Source of the DNA: CAG-217 sp963605415
GTDB taxonomy: Bacteria > Bacillota > Clostridia > Oscillospirales > Acutalibacteraceae
Assembly: GCA_963605415.1 (NCBI GenBank)
Contig: CAVCUL010000007.1
Coordinates: forward strand, 1 to 64,000
DNA: 64,000 nucleotides
Reading direction: 5' to 3'
Notes under the pieces: generated by a model
What the model saw: only the letters and a program-made list of their open reading frames with translations
Told to the model about the DNA's origin: nothing
Database searches by the model: none
Translations under genes and position numbers: made by a program
Shown here: one piece after another, positions 52,085 to 61,527 of the stretch
How the letters are laid out: every line of letters starts with the position of its first letter
How positions within the stretch are numbered: the first letter of the stretch is position 1

Positions 52085-52130
52085 CAGGCAGGGTACTTGG
52101 ACGCAACAGAAAAGAAGAGGGGAACAACCA

Positions 52131-53603
52131 ATGAACAAAACAGCAAAAAGCATCATCGCTGGGGTCACTGCAGTGACGGCTGCGGCAGGAACTGCCCTGG
52201 GCTTGTATTTTGGCTACGGCAAAAAAGTCGCACCGGAAAAGACCTACCGGGTAGATGCGAAAAACAATATCCTGCGTGTGGGGGTCATCAGCGACTTGCA
52301 GCTGCCGGACAGTACGGACAAGACCACCCACCAGTACCGATCCTTTGAACAAACATTGATTATGCTGAAAGAGAAAGGTATGGATGTGTTGGTCATTGGT
52401 GGCGACTTTACCGATGTGGGCACCAAAAAGGCCTGGGGCGCTTTTAAAGAGATTTACGACCGGGTGCTGGGCGACGGTCCGCAGCCGATAAAGGTTTTTG
52501 TTATGGGCAATCACGACTACTGGCTGCCGCCGTTTGCCGCCTGCGGCGAAATTCCCACCTCGGCTACCCAGCAGCGCCGCTTCACCAAGTATACCGGCCA
52601 ATTGCCTTACAGTCACAAGGTGATTAACGGCTATCACTTTATCGGCTGGAGCTCCTCGAACGGCAGCTATGATAAATCTTATCAAAACAAGGCGCAAATT
52701 CGGGCAGAGTTGGACAAGGCGGCGCAGGATGATCCAGCCAAGCCGATCTTTGTAATCACCCATCTGAACCCCATGGACACGGTGTACGGCTCTGACGACT
52801 GGGGCAATGGGGATATTCACGCTGCGCTGCAAGAGTATCCCCAGGTGATCAATCTGTCCGGCCACTCCCATTATACCGTGGCGGACGAGCGCTCCATTTG
52901 GCAGGGCAGCTACACGGCCATGAGCACCCAAAGTCTGGACTATATTGAGCTGGAGGCAGGCAAGTTTAACGGCTCCATCCCGGTAGACGCCTACGGCAAC
53001 CGTATTGCGGAGGCCACCCCCGCCTGCCTGTATATGAATGTATCTGCCGACCGGGTGGAGGTGCAGCGGCTGGAGGCCAACACCGGCACCCCGCTGAAAG
53101 ACCCCTGGGTGATCTCTGCCCCCTTTGGCAAGAATTTTATTTATACGGACGCCCGCAAGGCGAAAAACGCAGCGCCCACCCTGCCTGCCGATCTGCACCT
53201 GACGGTACAGAATATTACCGATGTGGACGGCAAGGGGCAAAAGATGTTGTCCTTTGCAGCTGGGGCGGACGATGATTTTGTCCATTCTTACACCTTGCAG
53301 TTTTTGGACGAGAACAAGCAGCCCATTGCCTTTGACGAATGCGACTACGACGGCACCGTTAAGCGCTATGACCGGGACGGCAATGCCCTGCCGGCAGACA
53401 GCAAGGATTATGAGAGCGGCAGCACCAAATCCATTGACAGTGTCAGTTACTTTAGCGATTTTGTCCTTGGCCCGGCCCACATGAGCAGCACCGTGGAACT
53501 GCGTATGCCTGCCACCGTGCCGGACAGCGCCCGGTATGTGTCCGTAAAGGCGGTAGACTCCTGGGGCGCAGAGAGTACAGCCGTGGTGGCGCCGCTGTTG
53601 TGA
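52131..53603 (+). CDS. Exported calcineurin-like metallophosphoesterase
   Basis: 490 residues. N-terminal membrane/signal segment (about 7-27). The metallophosphoesterase motifs are in order: ISDLQL, GGDFTD, GNHDYW, ITHLNP and GHSHY, all between about 53 and 245. A C-terminal beta-rich region of about 200 residues with Asp-rich strands follows and could bind substrate or surface. It acts outside the cytoplasm on a phosphoester of unknown identity. Its RBS GAGGGGA lies just upstream; same strand as the fucosidase, so possibly co-transcribed. Confidence 0.88.
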   Translation: MNKTAKSIIAGVTAVTAAAGTALGLYFGYGKKVAPEKTYRVDAKNNILRVGVISDLQLPDSTDKTTHQYRSFEQTLIMLKEKGMDVLVIGGDFTDVGTKKAWGAFKEIYDRVLGDGPQPIKVFVMGNHDYWLPPFAACGEIPTSATQQRRFTKYTGQLPYSHKVINGYHFIGWSSSNGSYDKSYQNKAQIRAELDKAAQDDPAKPIFVITHLNPMDTVYGSDDWGNGDIHAALQEYPQVINLSGHSHYTVADERSIWQGSYTAMSTQSLDYIELEAGKFNGSIPVDAYGNRIAEATPACLYMNVSADRVEVQRLEANTGTPLKDPWVISAPFGKNFIYTDARKAKNAAPTLPADLHLTVQNITDVDGKGQKMLSFAAGADDDFVHSYTLQFLDENKQPIAFDECDYDGTVKRYDRDGNALPADSKDYESGSTKSIDSVSYFSDFVLGPAHMSSTVELRMPATVPDSARYVSVKAVDSWGAESTAVVAPLL

Positions 53604-53697
53604 GTATATCAAACCCGTGCCGGGCAGGTGAAAACCGGTTCCCAAAAAGTGTATGCCCACTTGCGGGAGAAAAGGAAGAAATGGCGAAAAGCAGAAT

Positions 53698-53735
53698 AAA
53701 CGCAGGCAGTCTATGGCAGACTGCCTGCGTTTTTA
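53698..53735. terminator. Terminator between phosphoesterase and GPH genes
   Basis: 15-bp stem AAACGCAGGCAGTCT/AGACTGCCTGCGTTT, then T-run. The genes on either side converge. Confidence 0.92.
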
Positions 53736-53793
53736 CTTTTAATTTCTAATTTGGGGCTTACGCCCAAACCGCTGCGCATGGAGGGCGGTTTGC

Positions 53794-55236
53794 TTAGTTT
53801 TGGCTGTCGGCCTCCGCGCGGCGGTCTTTCAACTCCTGCTCCACCTGGGCCCGCTGGGCAGGGGTGTAGCGGATAAACAGCAGCGGGATAATATACAGCA
53901 GGCTGGCAACCGCCGGGGTCAGGATCACCAGTGGCCAGATCCAGCGGTCAAAGGCAGCGCTTTGGGTGCCCAGGTAGGTGGAAGCCCCCTCAATGGGCTT
54001 GTAGTGTAGCAGGTGCAGCGCCAGGGTGGCCAGTCCGGCGGTAATGCCGCTGGAAATTTTTGTAAACGAGGTCTGCATGGAGAAGGTGATGCCCTCGGTG
54101 CGCTTACCGGTTTTCCATTCCATATAGTCGATGCTGTCACAGAAAATCGCTGTTTGCGCAATGGAGGAGGCGCCCAGGGGAATACCGCCCAGACCAATTA
54201 CCGCCATGGCAAACCACAAATTCTTGCCCTCAAAGCCGATTAGGTAGGCGATAATGCGGGCAACTACATTCAGGCTTTGCATAACAACCAGAGCGTTCAC
54301 ATAGCCGTGGCACCATTTTTTGATTTTATCTGCTGCCAGCATACCCAAAAATCCCGGCAGTCCGGTAAAGATGTAGTAAATGGTAGTCAGCCCCAAAGCG
54401 CCGATCAGGCTGTTCTCGCCTAAAAAGTCCGCGGCGATCTCATATTTGAAAAAGTAGGTGACCAGATTGGCACCAAAGCCCAGGGCACCCAGCAGATTGG
54501 CCAGAGTCACAAGCAGCAGCATTTTGTTCTTAAACAGCAGGGAAAAACTCTCCCACAGGCTTTGCTGTTGTGCCTCCTGCACCACATGGATCCGCTCCTG
54601 CGCCGCATAGCAGCGGTAGCTGAGCATGGAGCCGCCCAGACCGAAGATCAGGGCAAATACCAGTGCCATCAGTGCCATGCTTGCGCCGGTGGCATTGGCT
54701 ACCATTTCCAAGGCCATGGGAATGACGGTGCTGAATGCGCCGTACACGCAGGAGCCGATGGTGCGGGCCCACTGCACAAACCGGTCCCGCTCATTGGAGT
54801 TAGGAGACACGGCGGCGGTAATGCCCCAGATGGATACATCCTGCACGGTGTAGGCCAGATCCCAGCAGATATACATAATCACAAAGTAACTTACCCGCAG
54901 CCACAGCAAATCCGATTTGGTGGAGAACACCACAAACAGCAGCACGGTAAAGATACCCACCGGCAGCGGGGTGTAGCGCAAAAACGGCCGCAGTTTTTCG
55001 CCGTTTTTGAAGGTGTGCTTGTCAATAAAGGAACCCACGATGGGGTCGTTGACCCCGTCCCACACTTTCATCACGATCAGCAGTACGCTGACGACCAGCG
55101 CCGGGAACAGGGCAATATCCGTCATAAAATAAGTAAAGAATGACGCCCCGATCAGGGAATAGACCATATTTTGTCCGCCAAGGCCGACCAAAAAGCCGGT
55201 TTGCTCCCGTCGGGTGATATATTTCTTTTCCTCCAT
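53794..55236 (-). CDS. Glycoside-pentoside-hexuronide (GPH) family cation symporter
   Basis: 480 residues, about 12 membrane segments, MelB/UidB-like. N-terminal block VGLGGQNMVYSLIG, the cation-site Asp residues in MKVWDGVNDPIVGSFID (near 55-72) and the GKLRPF-like NGEKLRPF are present, as is the late DSIDYMEWKTGKRTEG motif. It imports a sugar glycoside or uronide with H+ or Na+. Lying between the fucosidase and the GH31 enzyme, it may bring in their oligosaccharide substrates; glucuronides for the 14-20 kb operon are another option. Confidence 0.92.
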   Translation of the reverse strand: MEEKKYITRREQTGFLVGLGGQNMVYSLIGASFFTYFMTDIALFPALVVSVLLIVMKVWDGVNDPIVGSFIDKHTFKNGEKLRPFLRYTPLPVGIFTVLLFVVFSTKSDLLWLRVSYFVIMYICWDLAYTVQDVSIWGITAAVSPNSNERDRFVQWARTIGSCVYGAFSTVIPMALEMVANATGASMALMALVFALIFGLGGSMLSYRCYAAQERIHVVQEAQQQSLWESFSLLFKNKMLLLVTLANLLGALGFGANLVTYFFKYEIAADFLGENSLIGALGLTTIYYIFTGLPGFLGMLAADKIKKWCHGYVNALVVMQSLNVVARIIAYLIGFEGKNLWFAMAVIGLGGIPLGASSIAQTAIFCDSIDYMEWKTGKRTEGITFSMQTSFTKISSGITAGLATLALHLLHYKPIEGASTYLGTQSAAFDRWIWPLVILTPAVASLLYIIPLLFIRYTPAQRAQVEQELKDRRAEADSQN

Positions 55237-55402
55237 AGTATTTCCCCCTCAATGTATCGGCTGTCTTTTGGTTTTTGACAACACGATCCTAAAATAAAGG
55301 TTAGCAGATTTGAAATAAAAAAGAAAGCCTTTTTTGCAACTTTCATTGCAGAAAAGGCTTTTCTCTGTTTTTATACGACAAATCGCCAATGCTGTCGTAC
55401 AA

Positions 55403-56776
55403 TTAGTGACGGATCAGACCCAGTACCAGAATGACAGCCACCAGCACCGGCAGCACATAGCACATATAGCCTCGCATCCAGGACTGCACTTTCAATCCCT
55501 TGCCGGAATTGGCTTCTTTGGTAAAATTCTTCCAGCCCCAGCCGTAGCGGGAGGTGCAGAAGAAAATAAAGATCAGGGAGCCCAGGGGCAGCAGCAGATT
55601 GCTCACCACAAAGTCCTCCAGATCCAGCACGCCGGTACCTTCGCCCAGCGGTTGGAATTTGGATAGCAAATTGAAGCCCAGCACACAGGGCAAACTCAGC
55701 AGGAACATGAGAATGCCGTTAAACAGGCAGGCTTTTTTGCGGCTCCAGCCGGACAGATCCATGGTGCAGGACACAATGTTCTCAAACACGCCCAGCACGG
55801 TGGAAAAGGCGGCAAAGCTCATAAACACAAAGAACAGGCTGCCCCACACGCGCCCCAGGGGCATATGGTTAAAGATATTGGGCAGGGTAATGAAGATCAG
55901 GCTGGGGCCGCTGTCCGGCTGCACCCCGTAGGCAAAGCAGGCGGGGAAGATAATCAGCCCGGAGCACAGGGCCACCAGGGTGTCCAGTGTCGCCACCCGG
56001 GCAGACTCGCCCATCAGTGCCCGCTCCTTGCCGATGTAGCTGCCAAAGATAGCCATAGCACCGATGCCCAGGCTCAGAGTGAAGAAGGACTGGTTCATGG
56101 CCCCGGCAATCACATTGCCGATACCCACCTGCTTCATTCTGTCCAGATCCGGTACCAGGTAAAAGCGCAAGCCCTGGCTGCCGCCGGCAGTGCACACGCT
56201 GTTGACGGCCAGCACCACCATAATCACCAGCAGTGCCAGCATCATCCATTTGGTAATGCGCTCCAGTCCCTTTTGCAGGCTGAAGGAGCAAATCAAAAAT
56301 CCGGCAACCACCACAATGGCCATATAAATGGTCATACGCAGTGGATCGCCCAGCATTTGGTTGAACTGTGTTGCTACCCCATCGGTATCTGCACCCACGA
56401 ATTTGCCGGAGGCAGTGCTGACAAAGTAGTCCAGCATCCACCCGGCTACGGTGGTGTAAAACATCATCAGGATATAGTTGCCGGCCATAGCCACATAGCC
56501 GTGCAGGTGCCACTTGCTGCCCTTTGGCTCCAGCTGTTGGTACAGCCGTGCCGGGCTGCGCTGACCGGCGCGACCCATGGCGAATTCCATGGTCATTACC
56601 GGCACGCCCAGGATGACTAAGAAAAACAGATAGATCAGTACAAAAGCACCGCCGCCGTACTGGCCTACCATGTAGGGGAATTTCCATACATTGCCAATGC
56701 CGATGGCGCACCCGGCGCTCAGCAGAATAAAGCCCAGGCGGCTGCCCAGTTGTTCGCGTTGTTCCATAACTTTCAT
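55403..56776 (-). CDS. Neurotransmitter:sodium symporter (NSS/SLC6) family transporter
   Basis: 457 residues, 11-12 membrane segments. Family signature SRLGFILLSAGCAIGIGNVWKFPYM broken as SAGCAIGIGNVWKFPYM in TM1, with the substrate- and Na+-binding unwound region, and AFFTLSLGIGAM-like SFFTLSLGIGAMAIFGSY in TM6. Imports an amino acid (LeuT, TnaT, MhsT relatives) with sodium. Two in-frame start ATGs, 56776 and 56767; neither has a strong ribosome site. No neighbour tells the substrate. Confidence 0.92.
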   Translation of the reverse strand: MKVMEQREQLGSRLGFILLSAGCAIGIGNVWKFPYMVGQYGGGAFVLIYLFFLVILGVPVMTMEFAMGRAGQRSPARLYQQLEPKGSKWHLHGYVAMAGNYILMMFYTTVAGWMLDYFVSTASGKFVGADTDGVATQFNQMLGDPLRMTIYMAIVVVAGFLICSFSLQKGLERITKWMMLALLVIMVVLAVNSVCTAGGSQGLRFYLVPDLDRMKQVGIGNVIAGAMNQSFFTLSLGIGAMAIFGSYIGKERALMGESARVATLDTLVALCSGLIIFPACFAYGVQPDSGPSLIFITLPNIFNHMPLGRVWGSLFFVFMSFAAFSTVLGVFENIVSCTMDLSGWSRKKACLFNGILMFLLSLPCVLGFNLLSKFQPLGEGTGVLDLEDFVVSNLLLPLGSLIFIFFCTSRYGWGWKNFTKEANSGKGLKVQSWMRGYMCYVLPVLVAVILVLGLIRH

Positions 56777-56830
56777 TTTCGGCAGATGTCTGCCGCCCTC
56801 TCATTGAATTTGCCGTACTATTTTACACGA

Positions 56831-59194
56831 TTATGCGTCTGTTTGCAAGAGTGCTTCCTCCAGTGCCCGGCGCACGGTGCCCGGCAGGCAGGTGTGCTCC
56901 AGCGCCCGGCGCAGTTCATCCTCGGTTTTGGCATTTTTAAACAAACGATAGCAGGCGCTTTTGTGCACATTGCTGCCCTGCCAGCGGCAAAAGATCTTCA
57001 GCACCCGTTCCTTGACCGGCGCCGCCTTGCGATAGGCAGCGCCTTGAAGGTGCAGCTGCGCCCCCACAGCGGGGTCATAGTCGTTGAGGATAACGGTGGC
57101 TTCTCCTGCGGCATTTTGGGTCACTTCCGTCTCCGCACAGGTGAGGGTGGATGGCTCCAGATCTTTGCATACAAGGGTCAGCCGCCGTTTCTTTGGCAGC
57201 ACGGTGCAGTCGCCTATGGAGGGCGCCACGGTTACTGTCAACTCGCTGCCGTGCAGCTGCTGGCTGATCCGGGTCTGGGCCTTGTGGGTGTCAAAATCCG
57301 TTTGGCCGTTGTCCTCATATAGGATGAAGTCGCCGTCCCCGGCATAGAGCCACAAGGTCAGCGCTGCCGGGTTGCTCCAGGTGTTGCCCGGGTCATCGCT
57401 CAGCGGCAGGATTGCCCCGGTCCTGGCCAGCACCGGCAGATCTGCCAGCTCCCGGTGGAGGGTCAGACACAGGGGGCCGGTGTAGACCGCGCCGGTGAAC
57501 AGATCCGTCCACCGCCCCGGTGGGATCCAGGCGTCCACAGCGCCCATACCCAGCTGCTTTTTCTGCGGCGAGGTGATGGGATATACCAGCAGCTGGCTGC
57601 CAAACAGGTAGCCGTTGCGGTAGGTTTTGTCATAGGCCTCCTCCGCCTCTGGGTAGGCATAGTACAGGGGCTCGCACAGAGCCAGTCCCTCCCGGTGGGT
57701 GCGGGCGCCCATCGTATAGAGGTATGGGATCAGCCGGTGGCGCAGGCGCAGCCAGTCTTTGGCGGCGGCGCACACATCCGGCCGGTAGCGCCAGGGCTCT
57801 TTGCCCAGCAGGTCGTTGGAGGTGGAGTGCAGCCGCAGAATGGGGCTGAACACCCCCAGTTGCAGCCAGCGCAGATACAGCTCCTCGTTGCGCTGCCCGA
57901 AGTGGTGCCCGCCAATGTCGTGGCTCCACCAGGTGTAGCCCACATTGGCCGCCGTGGCGGTAAAGTAGGGCTGAAATTGCAGCACCCGCCAGCTTTGGGC
58001 GGTGTCGCCGGAGAAGCCCAGGGGATAGCGGTGGGCGCCGGGGCCGCTGTAGCGGGACAGGATCAGCGGCAGATCGCCGTTCTCTGCGTTATCTAAATAA
58101 TGATAGTGATTCAGTGCCACCAGCGGGTCCAGCCCGGGCACATCGCTCTTTTTGCCCTGCTGCCAGTCCAGCCACCAAAAGTCCACGCCCTCTTTTTCGT
58201 AGGGTTTGTGGAGCACATCAAAGTAAGCGTTCCAAAAGGCGTCGCTGCCGCACCGGAACGGAATATCCTGCTTGGTTTTCGGGTCCAACCCCATAGCCTT
58301 TGCCATAGCCGGGTACGGGTCCTCAAAGGCACGCACTCCGTCCGCCGGGTGCAGGTTGACGGTGGTGTGCAGCCCCATTTGGTGCAGCTCTCGCAAAAAG
58401 GCCTTGTAGTCCGGGAACAGCTCCGTATTCCAGGAGTAGCCGGTCCAGCCGTCCTTGCCCTTGTAGTGGGTGCCAAAGCGTTTATTGGGGTCCGTCCAGT
58501 GCCAGTCCATATCTACGGTGGCTACCGTCAGCGGCACATTCTCCGCCGCAAAGCGCTTCATCAGCCCCAGATATTCCTTTTGGGTGTAGGCGTGGTAGCG
58601 GCTCCACCACACCCCCAGAGCGAACCGGGGGATCAGGGGCACTGCCCCGCTGATTTTATAAAAATCCTGCACCGCTGCCCGGTAGTCGTGGCCATAGGCA
58701 AATACGTATATATCCTTGCCCTTTCCCTTGCGGGGGCAGAAGCGGCCGTCTGCGTCCAGCAAAAAGCTGCGGCTGTCGTCCAGTAGGCTTACTCCGTCCC
58801 GGGATAGCAGGCCATCCTGTAAGGGCACAGGGCCAAAGGTGGCGTCCAGGGTGCGGCAGGTGCCGTGCAGGTTGCCAAAGTTCAGGCAGTCCGCCGTTTT
58901 GCCGTCCGAAAAGGTTACCGTTTGCGGCGCACCGGTGCGGGCGCTCACGGTGAGGGCGATTTCCGGGGTAGTCAGGGTGATTTTGTCCCGGTGCAGCGTC
59001 GCTTTGCATGGGGGCACTTCAAAGGCCCGGAACCACACGGCAGTGCTGGCCCGGTCCTCAAATCCGCCGCCGGGGCAGTGCTCCACCCGGATCAGCCGCG
59101 GGGTCAGTACTGTCAGACGGCAGGGACCGAAAATAAAAATCTGTTTTTCCGTAGCGGTGCCCGCTGTGTGGGCGCGCAGTGCTTCTTTTAGCAT
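56831..59194 (-). CDS. GH31 family alpha-glucosidase/alpha-xylosidase
   Basis: 787 residues. N-terminal beta-sandwich, then a (beta/alpha)8 barrel with GVWWSRYHAYTQ, TVDMDWHW, the nucleophile Asp in FWWLDWQQG, the acid/base region GFSGDTAQSW and GGHHFGQRNEELYLRWLQLG, then C-terminal beta domains and a helical tail of ~70 residues (KERVLKIFCRWQ onwards). Cleaves terminal alpha-linked glucose or xylose. No signal peptide, so cytoplasmic. The start MLKEALR follows CAGGGGG; an in-frame ATG at 59233 lies in the promoter. Confidence 0.9.
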   Translation of the reverse strand: MLKEALRAHTAGTATEKQIFIFGPCRLTVLTPRLIRVEHCPGGGFEDRASTAVWFRAFEVPPCKATLHRDKITLTTPEIALTVSARTGAPQTVTFSDGKTADCLNFGNLHGTCRTLDATFGPVPLQDGLLSRDGVSLLDDSRSFLLDADGRFCPRKGKGKDIYVFAYGHDYRAAVQDFYKISGAVPLIPRFALGVWWSRYHAYTQKEYLGLMKRFAAENVPLTVATVDMDWHWTDPNKRFGTHYKGKDGWTGYSWNTELFPDYKAFLRELHQMGLHTTVNLHPADGVRAFEDPYPAMAKAMGLDPKTKQDIPFRCGSDAFWNAYFDVLHKPYEKEGVDFWWLDWQQGKKSDVPGLDPLVALNHYHYLDNAENGDLPLILSRYSGPGAHRYPLGFSGDTAQSWRVLQFQPYFTATAANVGYTWWSHDIGGHHFGQRNEELYLRWLQLGVFSPILRLHSTSNDLLGKEPWRYRPDVCAAAKDWLRLRHRLIPYLYTMGARTHREGLALCEPLYYAYPEAEEAYDKTYRNGYLFGSQLLVYPITSPQKKQLGMGAVDAWIPPGRWTDLFTGAVYTGPLCLTLHRELADLPVLARTGAILPLSDDPGNTWSNPAALTLWLYAGDGDFILYEDNGQTDFDTHKAQTRISQQLHGSELTVTVAPSIGDCTVLPKKRRLTLVCKDLEPSTLTCAETEVTQNAAGEATVILNDYDPAVGAQLHLQGAAYRKAAPVKERVLKIFCRWQGSNVHKSACYRLFKNAKTEDELRRALEHTCLPGTVRRALEEALLQTDA

Positions 59195-59221
59195 AAAAAA
59201 TTCCCCCTGTCTTCCAACTGT

Positions 59222-59249
59222 ATTGTAACACATTTTGTTCTGAAAGCAA
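59222..59249 (-). promoter_or_regulatory. Promoter of the GH31 gene
   Basis: TTGCTT (59244-59249), 16 bases, TACAAT (59222-59227) on the minus strand. Confidence 0.5.
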
Positions 59250-59269
59250 TACCTGTTTGTCCCCCCCGG

Positions 59270-59298
59270 TTGACTTGCCGGGCAAAAGCAGGTACAAT
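59270..59298 (+). promoter_or_regulatory. Promoter of glpP
   Basis: TTGACT (59270-59275), 17 bases, TACAAT (59293-59298), 40 bp before the ATG. Confidence 0.65.
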
Positions 59299-59337
59299 GA
59301 GAGGGAGAAAAGCCAAGACCGTACAGGGGGGAACAGT

Positions 59338-59901
59338 ATGGGATTTTTGGAAGATACGCTGGGAGACAGCCCCATTGTGGCCGCCGTAAAAGACGAGCCG
59401 GGGCTGGAGCAGTGCCTGGACAGTCCGTGCCGGGTGGTATTTGTGCTGTATGGAGATTTGAATTCCGTGCCGGAAATTGTGGCCCGGCTGAAAGCGGCGG
59501 GCAAGACGGTATTTGTCCATGCCGATTTGGTAGAGGGTCTGTCTGCCCGGGAGGCGGCGGTGGATTATCTCATTCACGCGGCCCGGCCGGACGGGATCAT
59601 CTCTACCCGATTGCCACTGCTGCGCTTTGCCAAGGCCAAGGGGCTGCGCACCATTTTGCGTTTCTTTCTTATCGACTCCATTGCGATGGAGAATATTACC
59701 AAGATGAAGAACGAGCGCTGTGTGGATCTGATTGAGGTGTTGCCCGGGCTGATGCCCAAGATCATTCGCCGGGTCACTGCCACCTGCGGCAAGCCGATTA
59801 TCGCCGGGGGTCTGGTGACGGAAAAGGCTGATGTGGTCAGCGCCTTGGAGGCGGGCGCACTGGCGGTGTCCTCCACCAATCCGGGGGTTTGGCAGATGTG
59901 A
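59338..59901 (+). CDS. glpP: Glycerol-3-phosphate-responsive antiterminator GlpP
   Basis: 187 residues of the GlpP family: SPIVAAVKDEPGLEQCL at the start, VFVLYGDLNSV, VHADLVEGLS, DGIISTRLPLLRFAKAKGL, FFLIDSIAMEN and the closing EVLPGLMPKI...GGLVT. In B. subtilis GlpP binds glp mRNA leaders when glycerol-3-phosphate is present and prevents termination. Here it directly precedes a leader with a terminator (59965-60060) and the three glp genes, so its target is almost certainly in cis. Confidence 0.94.
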   Translation: MGFLEDTLGDSPIVAAVKDEPGLEQCLDSPCRVVFVLYGDLNSVPEIVARLKAAGKTVFVHADLVEGLSAREAAVDYLIHAARPDGIISTRLPLLRFAKAKGLRTILRFFLIDSIAMENITKMKNERCVDLIEVLPGLMPKIIRRVTATCGKPIIAGGLVTEKADVVSALEAGALAVSSTNPGVWQM

Positions 59902-59935
59902 GATAATGTACAGGCGTTCATTATCTTTTTGCATA

Positions 59936-59964
59936 TTGCCAGCGGCAATTCTTTGTGCTATACT
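59936..59964 (+). promoter_or_regulatory. Promoter of the glp oxidoreductase operon
   Basis: TTGCCA (59936-59941), 17 bases, TATACT (59959-59964). Transcription would start near 59971, giving a ~120-nt leader. Confidence 0.7.
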
Positions 59965-59969
59965 AAAAT

Positions 59970-60060
59970 TACTTCAAGTGCATAACAGCCGAGAGATTTG
60001 AGCAACGGTAAAAGCACGGAGCAGGGCGCTCCGTCTTTTTTCGTTGCTTTTTTATTTTGC
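59970..60060 (+). promoter_or_regulatory. glp mRNA leader with GlpP-controlled terminator
   Basis: The leader contains terminator ACGGAGC/GCTCCGT (60016-60022 with 60028-60034) followed by C and six T. AGCAACG (60001-60007) can also pair with CGTTGCT (60042-60048), enclosing the terminator in a longer stem. This architecture, with glpP just upstream, fits GlpP antitermination. The precise protein-binding bases cannot be fixed from this one sequence. Confidence 0.75.
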
Positions 60061-60090
60061 CTGTTTTGCCAGAATAAGGGGGAAATACGA

Positions 60091-61527
60091 ATGTATGATG
60101 TAGCAATCATCGGCGGCGGTATTGCCGGGTGCGCCTGCGCCTATCGGCTGGCTCGCTGCCGGGTGCGGGTCATTCTGCTGGAGAAGGAGAACGACATCTG
60201 TATGGGTGCCACCCGCGCCAACAGCGCCATTATGCATGCCGGGTACGATCCGCACCCGGGCACGCTGATGGCCAAGCTGAATGTGAAGGGCAACGCCATG
60301 AGCCGGGAGATCTGCAAAAAGCTCCATGTGTCTTGGAAAGACACCGGCTCTCTGGTGGTGGCCTTGAGCGATGAGGACATGGACACCTTGCAGGATCTGC
60401 TGGAGCGGGGGCGTGAGAACGGTGTACCGGGGCTGGAGCTTTGGGATGCCGCGCAGGTACGAGCCAAGGAACCAAATGTAACAGAGGAGGCCAAGGGCGC
60501 CTTGTGGGCACCTACGGCAGCCATTGTCAATCCCTGGGAGTTTGGCCTGGCGATGGCCGAGGTGGCGGTGCAAAACGGTTGCGAATTGCGCCGTCGGTTC
60601 CCGGTGGAGAAGATTGAGAAAACCGCGGAGGGCTACGCTCTGTCCGATGGCAAAGACACGGTGGAGGCCCGGTATGTGATCAACGCCGCCGGTGTGTACG
60701 CCGATGTGGTCAATAACCTGGTGGCGGCGCCGTCCTTTACTGTGGAGCCGACGGTGGGCGAGTATTACCTGCTGGATAAGTGCGAGGGCAGCCGGGTGTC
60801 TACGGTGATCTTCCAGTGCCCGGGCAAAGAGGGCAAGGGCGTGCTGGTGGCGCCTACGGTGCACGGCAATTTAATTGTGGGTCCCAACGCAGTGGTGCGG
60901 CAGGATCCGGATGACACCTCTGACACCGCAGCGGGCCTGGCAGAGGTGCGCCAAAAGGCGGTGCGCACGGTGCCCGGCGTGGACTTTCGCCAGAATATCC
61001 GCAACTTTGCCGGTATGCGTGCCAATTCCACGGTGGATGATTTTGTTATTGATTTTGCGGCGGAGCATTTCCTGAATGTGGCGGGTATTCGCTCTCCCGG
61101 GCTGACCTCTGCGCCGGCCATTGCCGATTATGCGGCGGATCTGCTGGCCCGGACCGGGCTGGATCTGACGGAGAAAGACAGCTACATAGACAGCCGGGAG
61201 AAGGTGCATTTCAACCAGTTAAGTGCTACGGAGCGCAAGCAGCTAATTGAGAAAAATCCCGCTTACGGTCGGGTGATCTGCCGGTGCGAGACGGTGACCG
61301 AGGGCGAGATCTTAGACGCCATTCATTCGCCTATCCCGCCGGTATCCGTAGACGGCATTAAGCGCCGCACCGGTACCGGTATGGGGCGCTGTCAGGGCGG
61401 CTTTTGCGGGCCCCGTGTGCTGGACCTGCTGGCAAGGGAGCTGGGTGTGTCGCCGCTGACCGTCTTGCAGGACCGGGACGGCAGCGAAATTCTTACTGCC
61501 TATACAAAAGGGGAGGTGCGTGCGTAA
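60091..61527 (+). CDS. GlpA-like FAD-dependent glycerol-3-phosphate dehydrogenase with BFD-like C-terminus
   Basis: 478 residues. N-terminal FAD-binding GGGIAGCACA and a DAO-type domain with GATRANSAIMHAGYDP, VINAAGVYAD and FAGMRANSTVDD. The C-terminal ~90 residues form a BFD-like [2Fe-2S] domain with Cys residues in ICRCETV and GRCQGGFCGP. Such proteins oxidise glycerol-3-phosphate to dihydroxyacetone phosphate. The ATG at 60091 follows AAGGGGG. The stop overlaps the next ATG (TAATG). In Clostridia this gene, the next one and the DUF1667 gene form a fixed trio behind glpP. Confidence 0.9.
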   Translation: MYDVAIIGGGIAGCACAYRLARCRVRVILLEKENDICMGATRANSAIMHAGYDPHPGTLMAKLNVKGNAMSREICKKLHVSWKDTGSLVVALSDEDMDTLQDLLERGRENGVPGLELWDAAQVRAKEPNVTEEAKGALWAPTAAIVNPWEFGLAMAEVAVQNGCELRRRFPVEKIEKTAEGYALSDGKDTVEARYVINAAGVYADVVNNLVAAPSFTVEPTVGEYYLLDKCEGSRVSTVIFQCPGKEGKGVLVAPTVHGNLIVGPNAVVRQDPDDTSDTAAGLAEVRQKAVRTVPGVDFRQNIRNFAGMRANSTVDDFVIDFAAEHFLNVAGIRSPGLTSAPAIADYAADLLARTGLDLTEKDSYIDSREKVHFNQLSATERKQLIEKNPAYGRVICRCETVTEGEILDAIHSPIPPVSVDGIKRRTGTGMGRCQGGFCGPRVLDLLARELGVSPLTVLQDRDGSEILTAYTKGEVRA

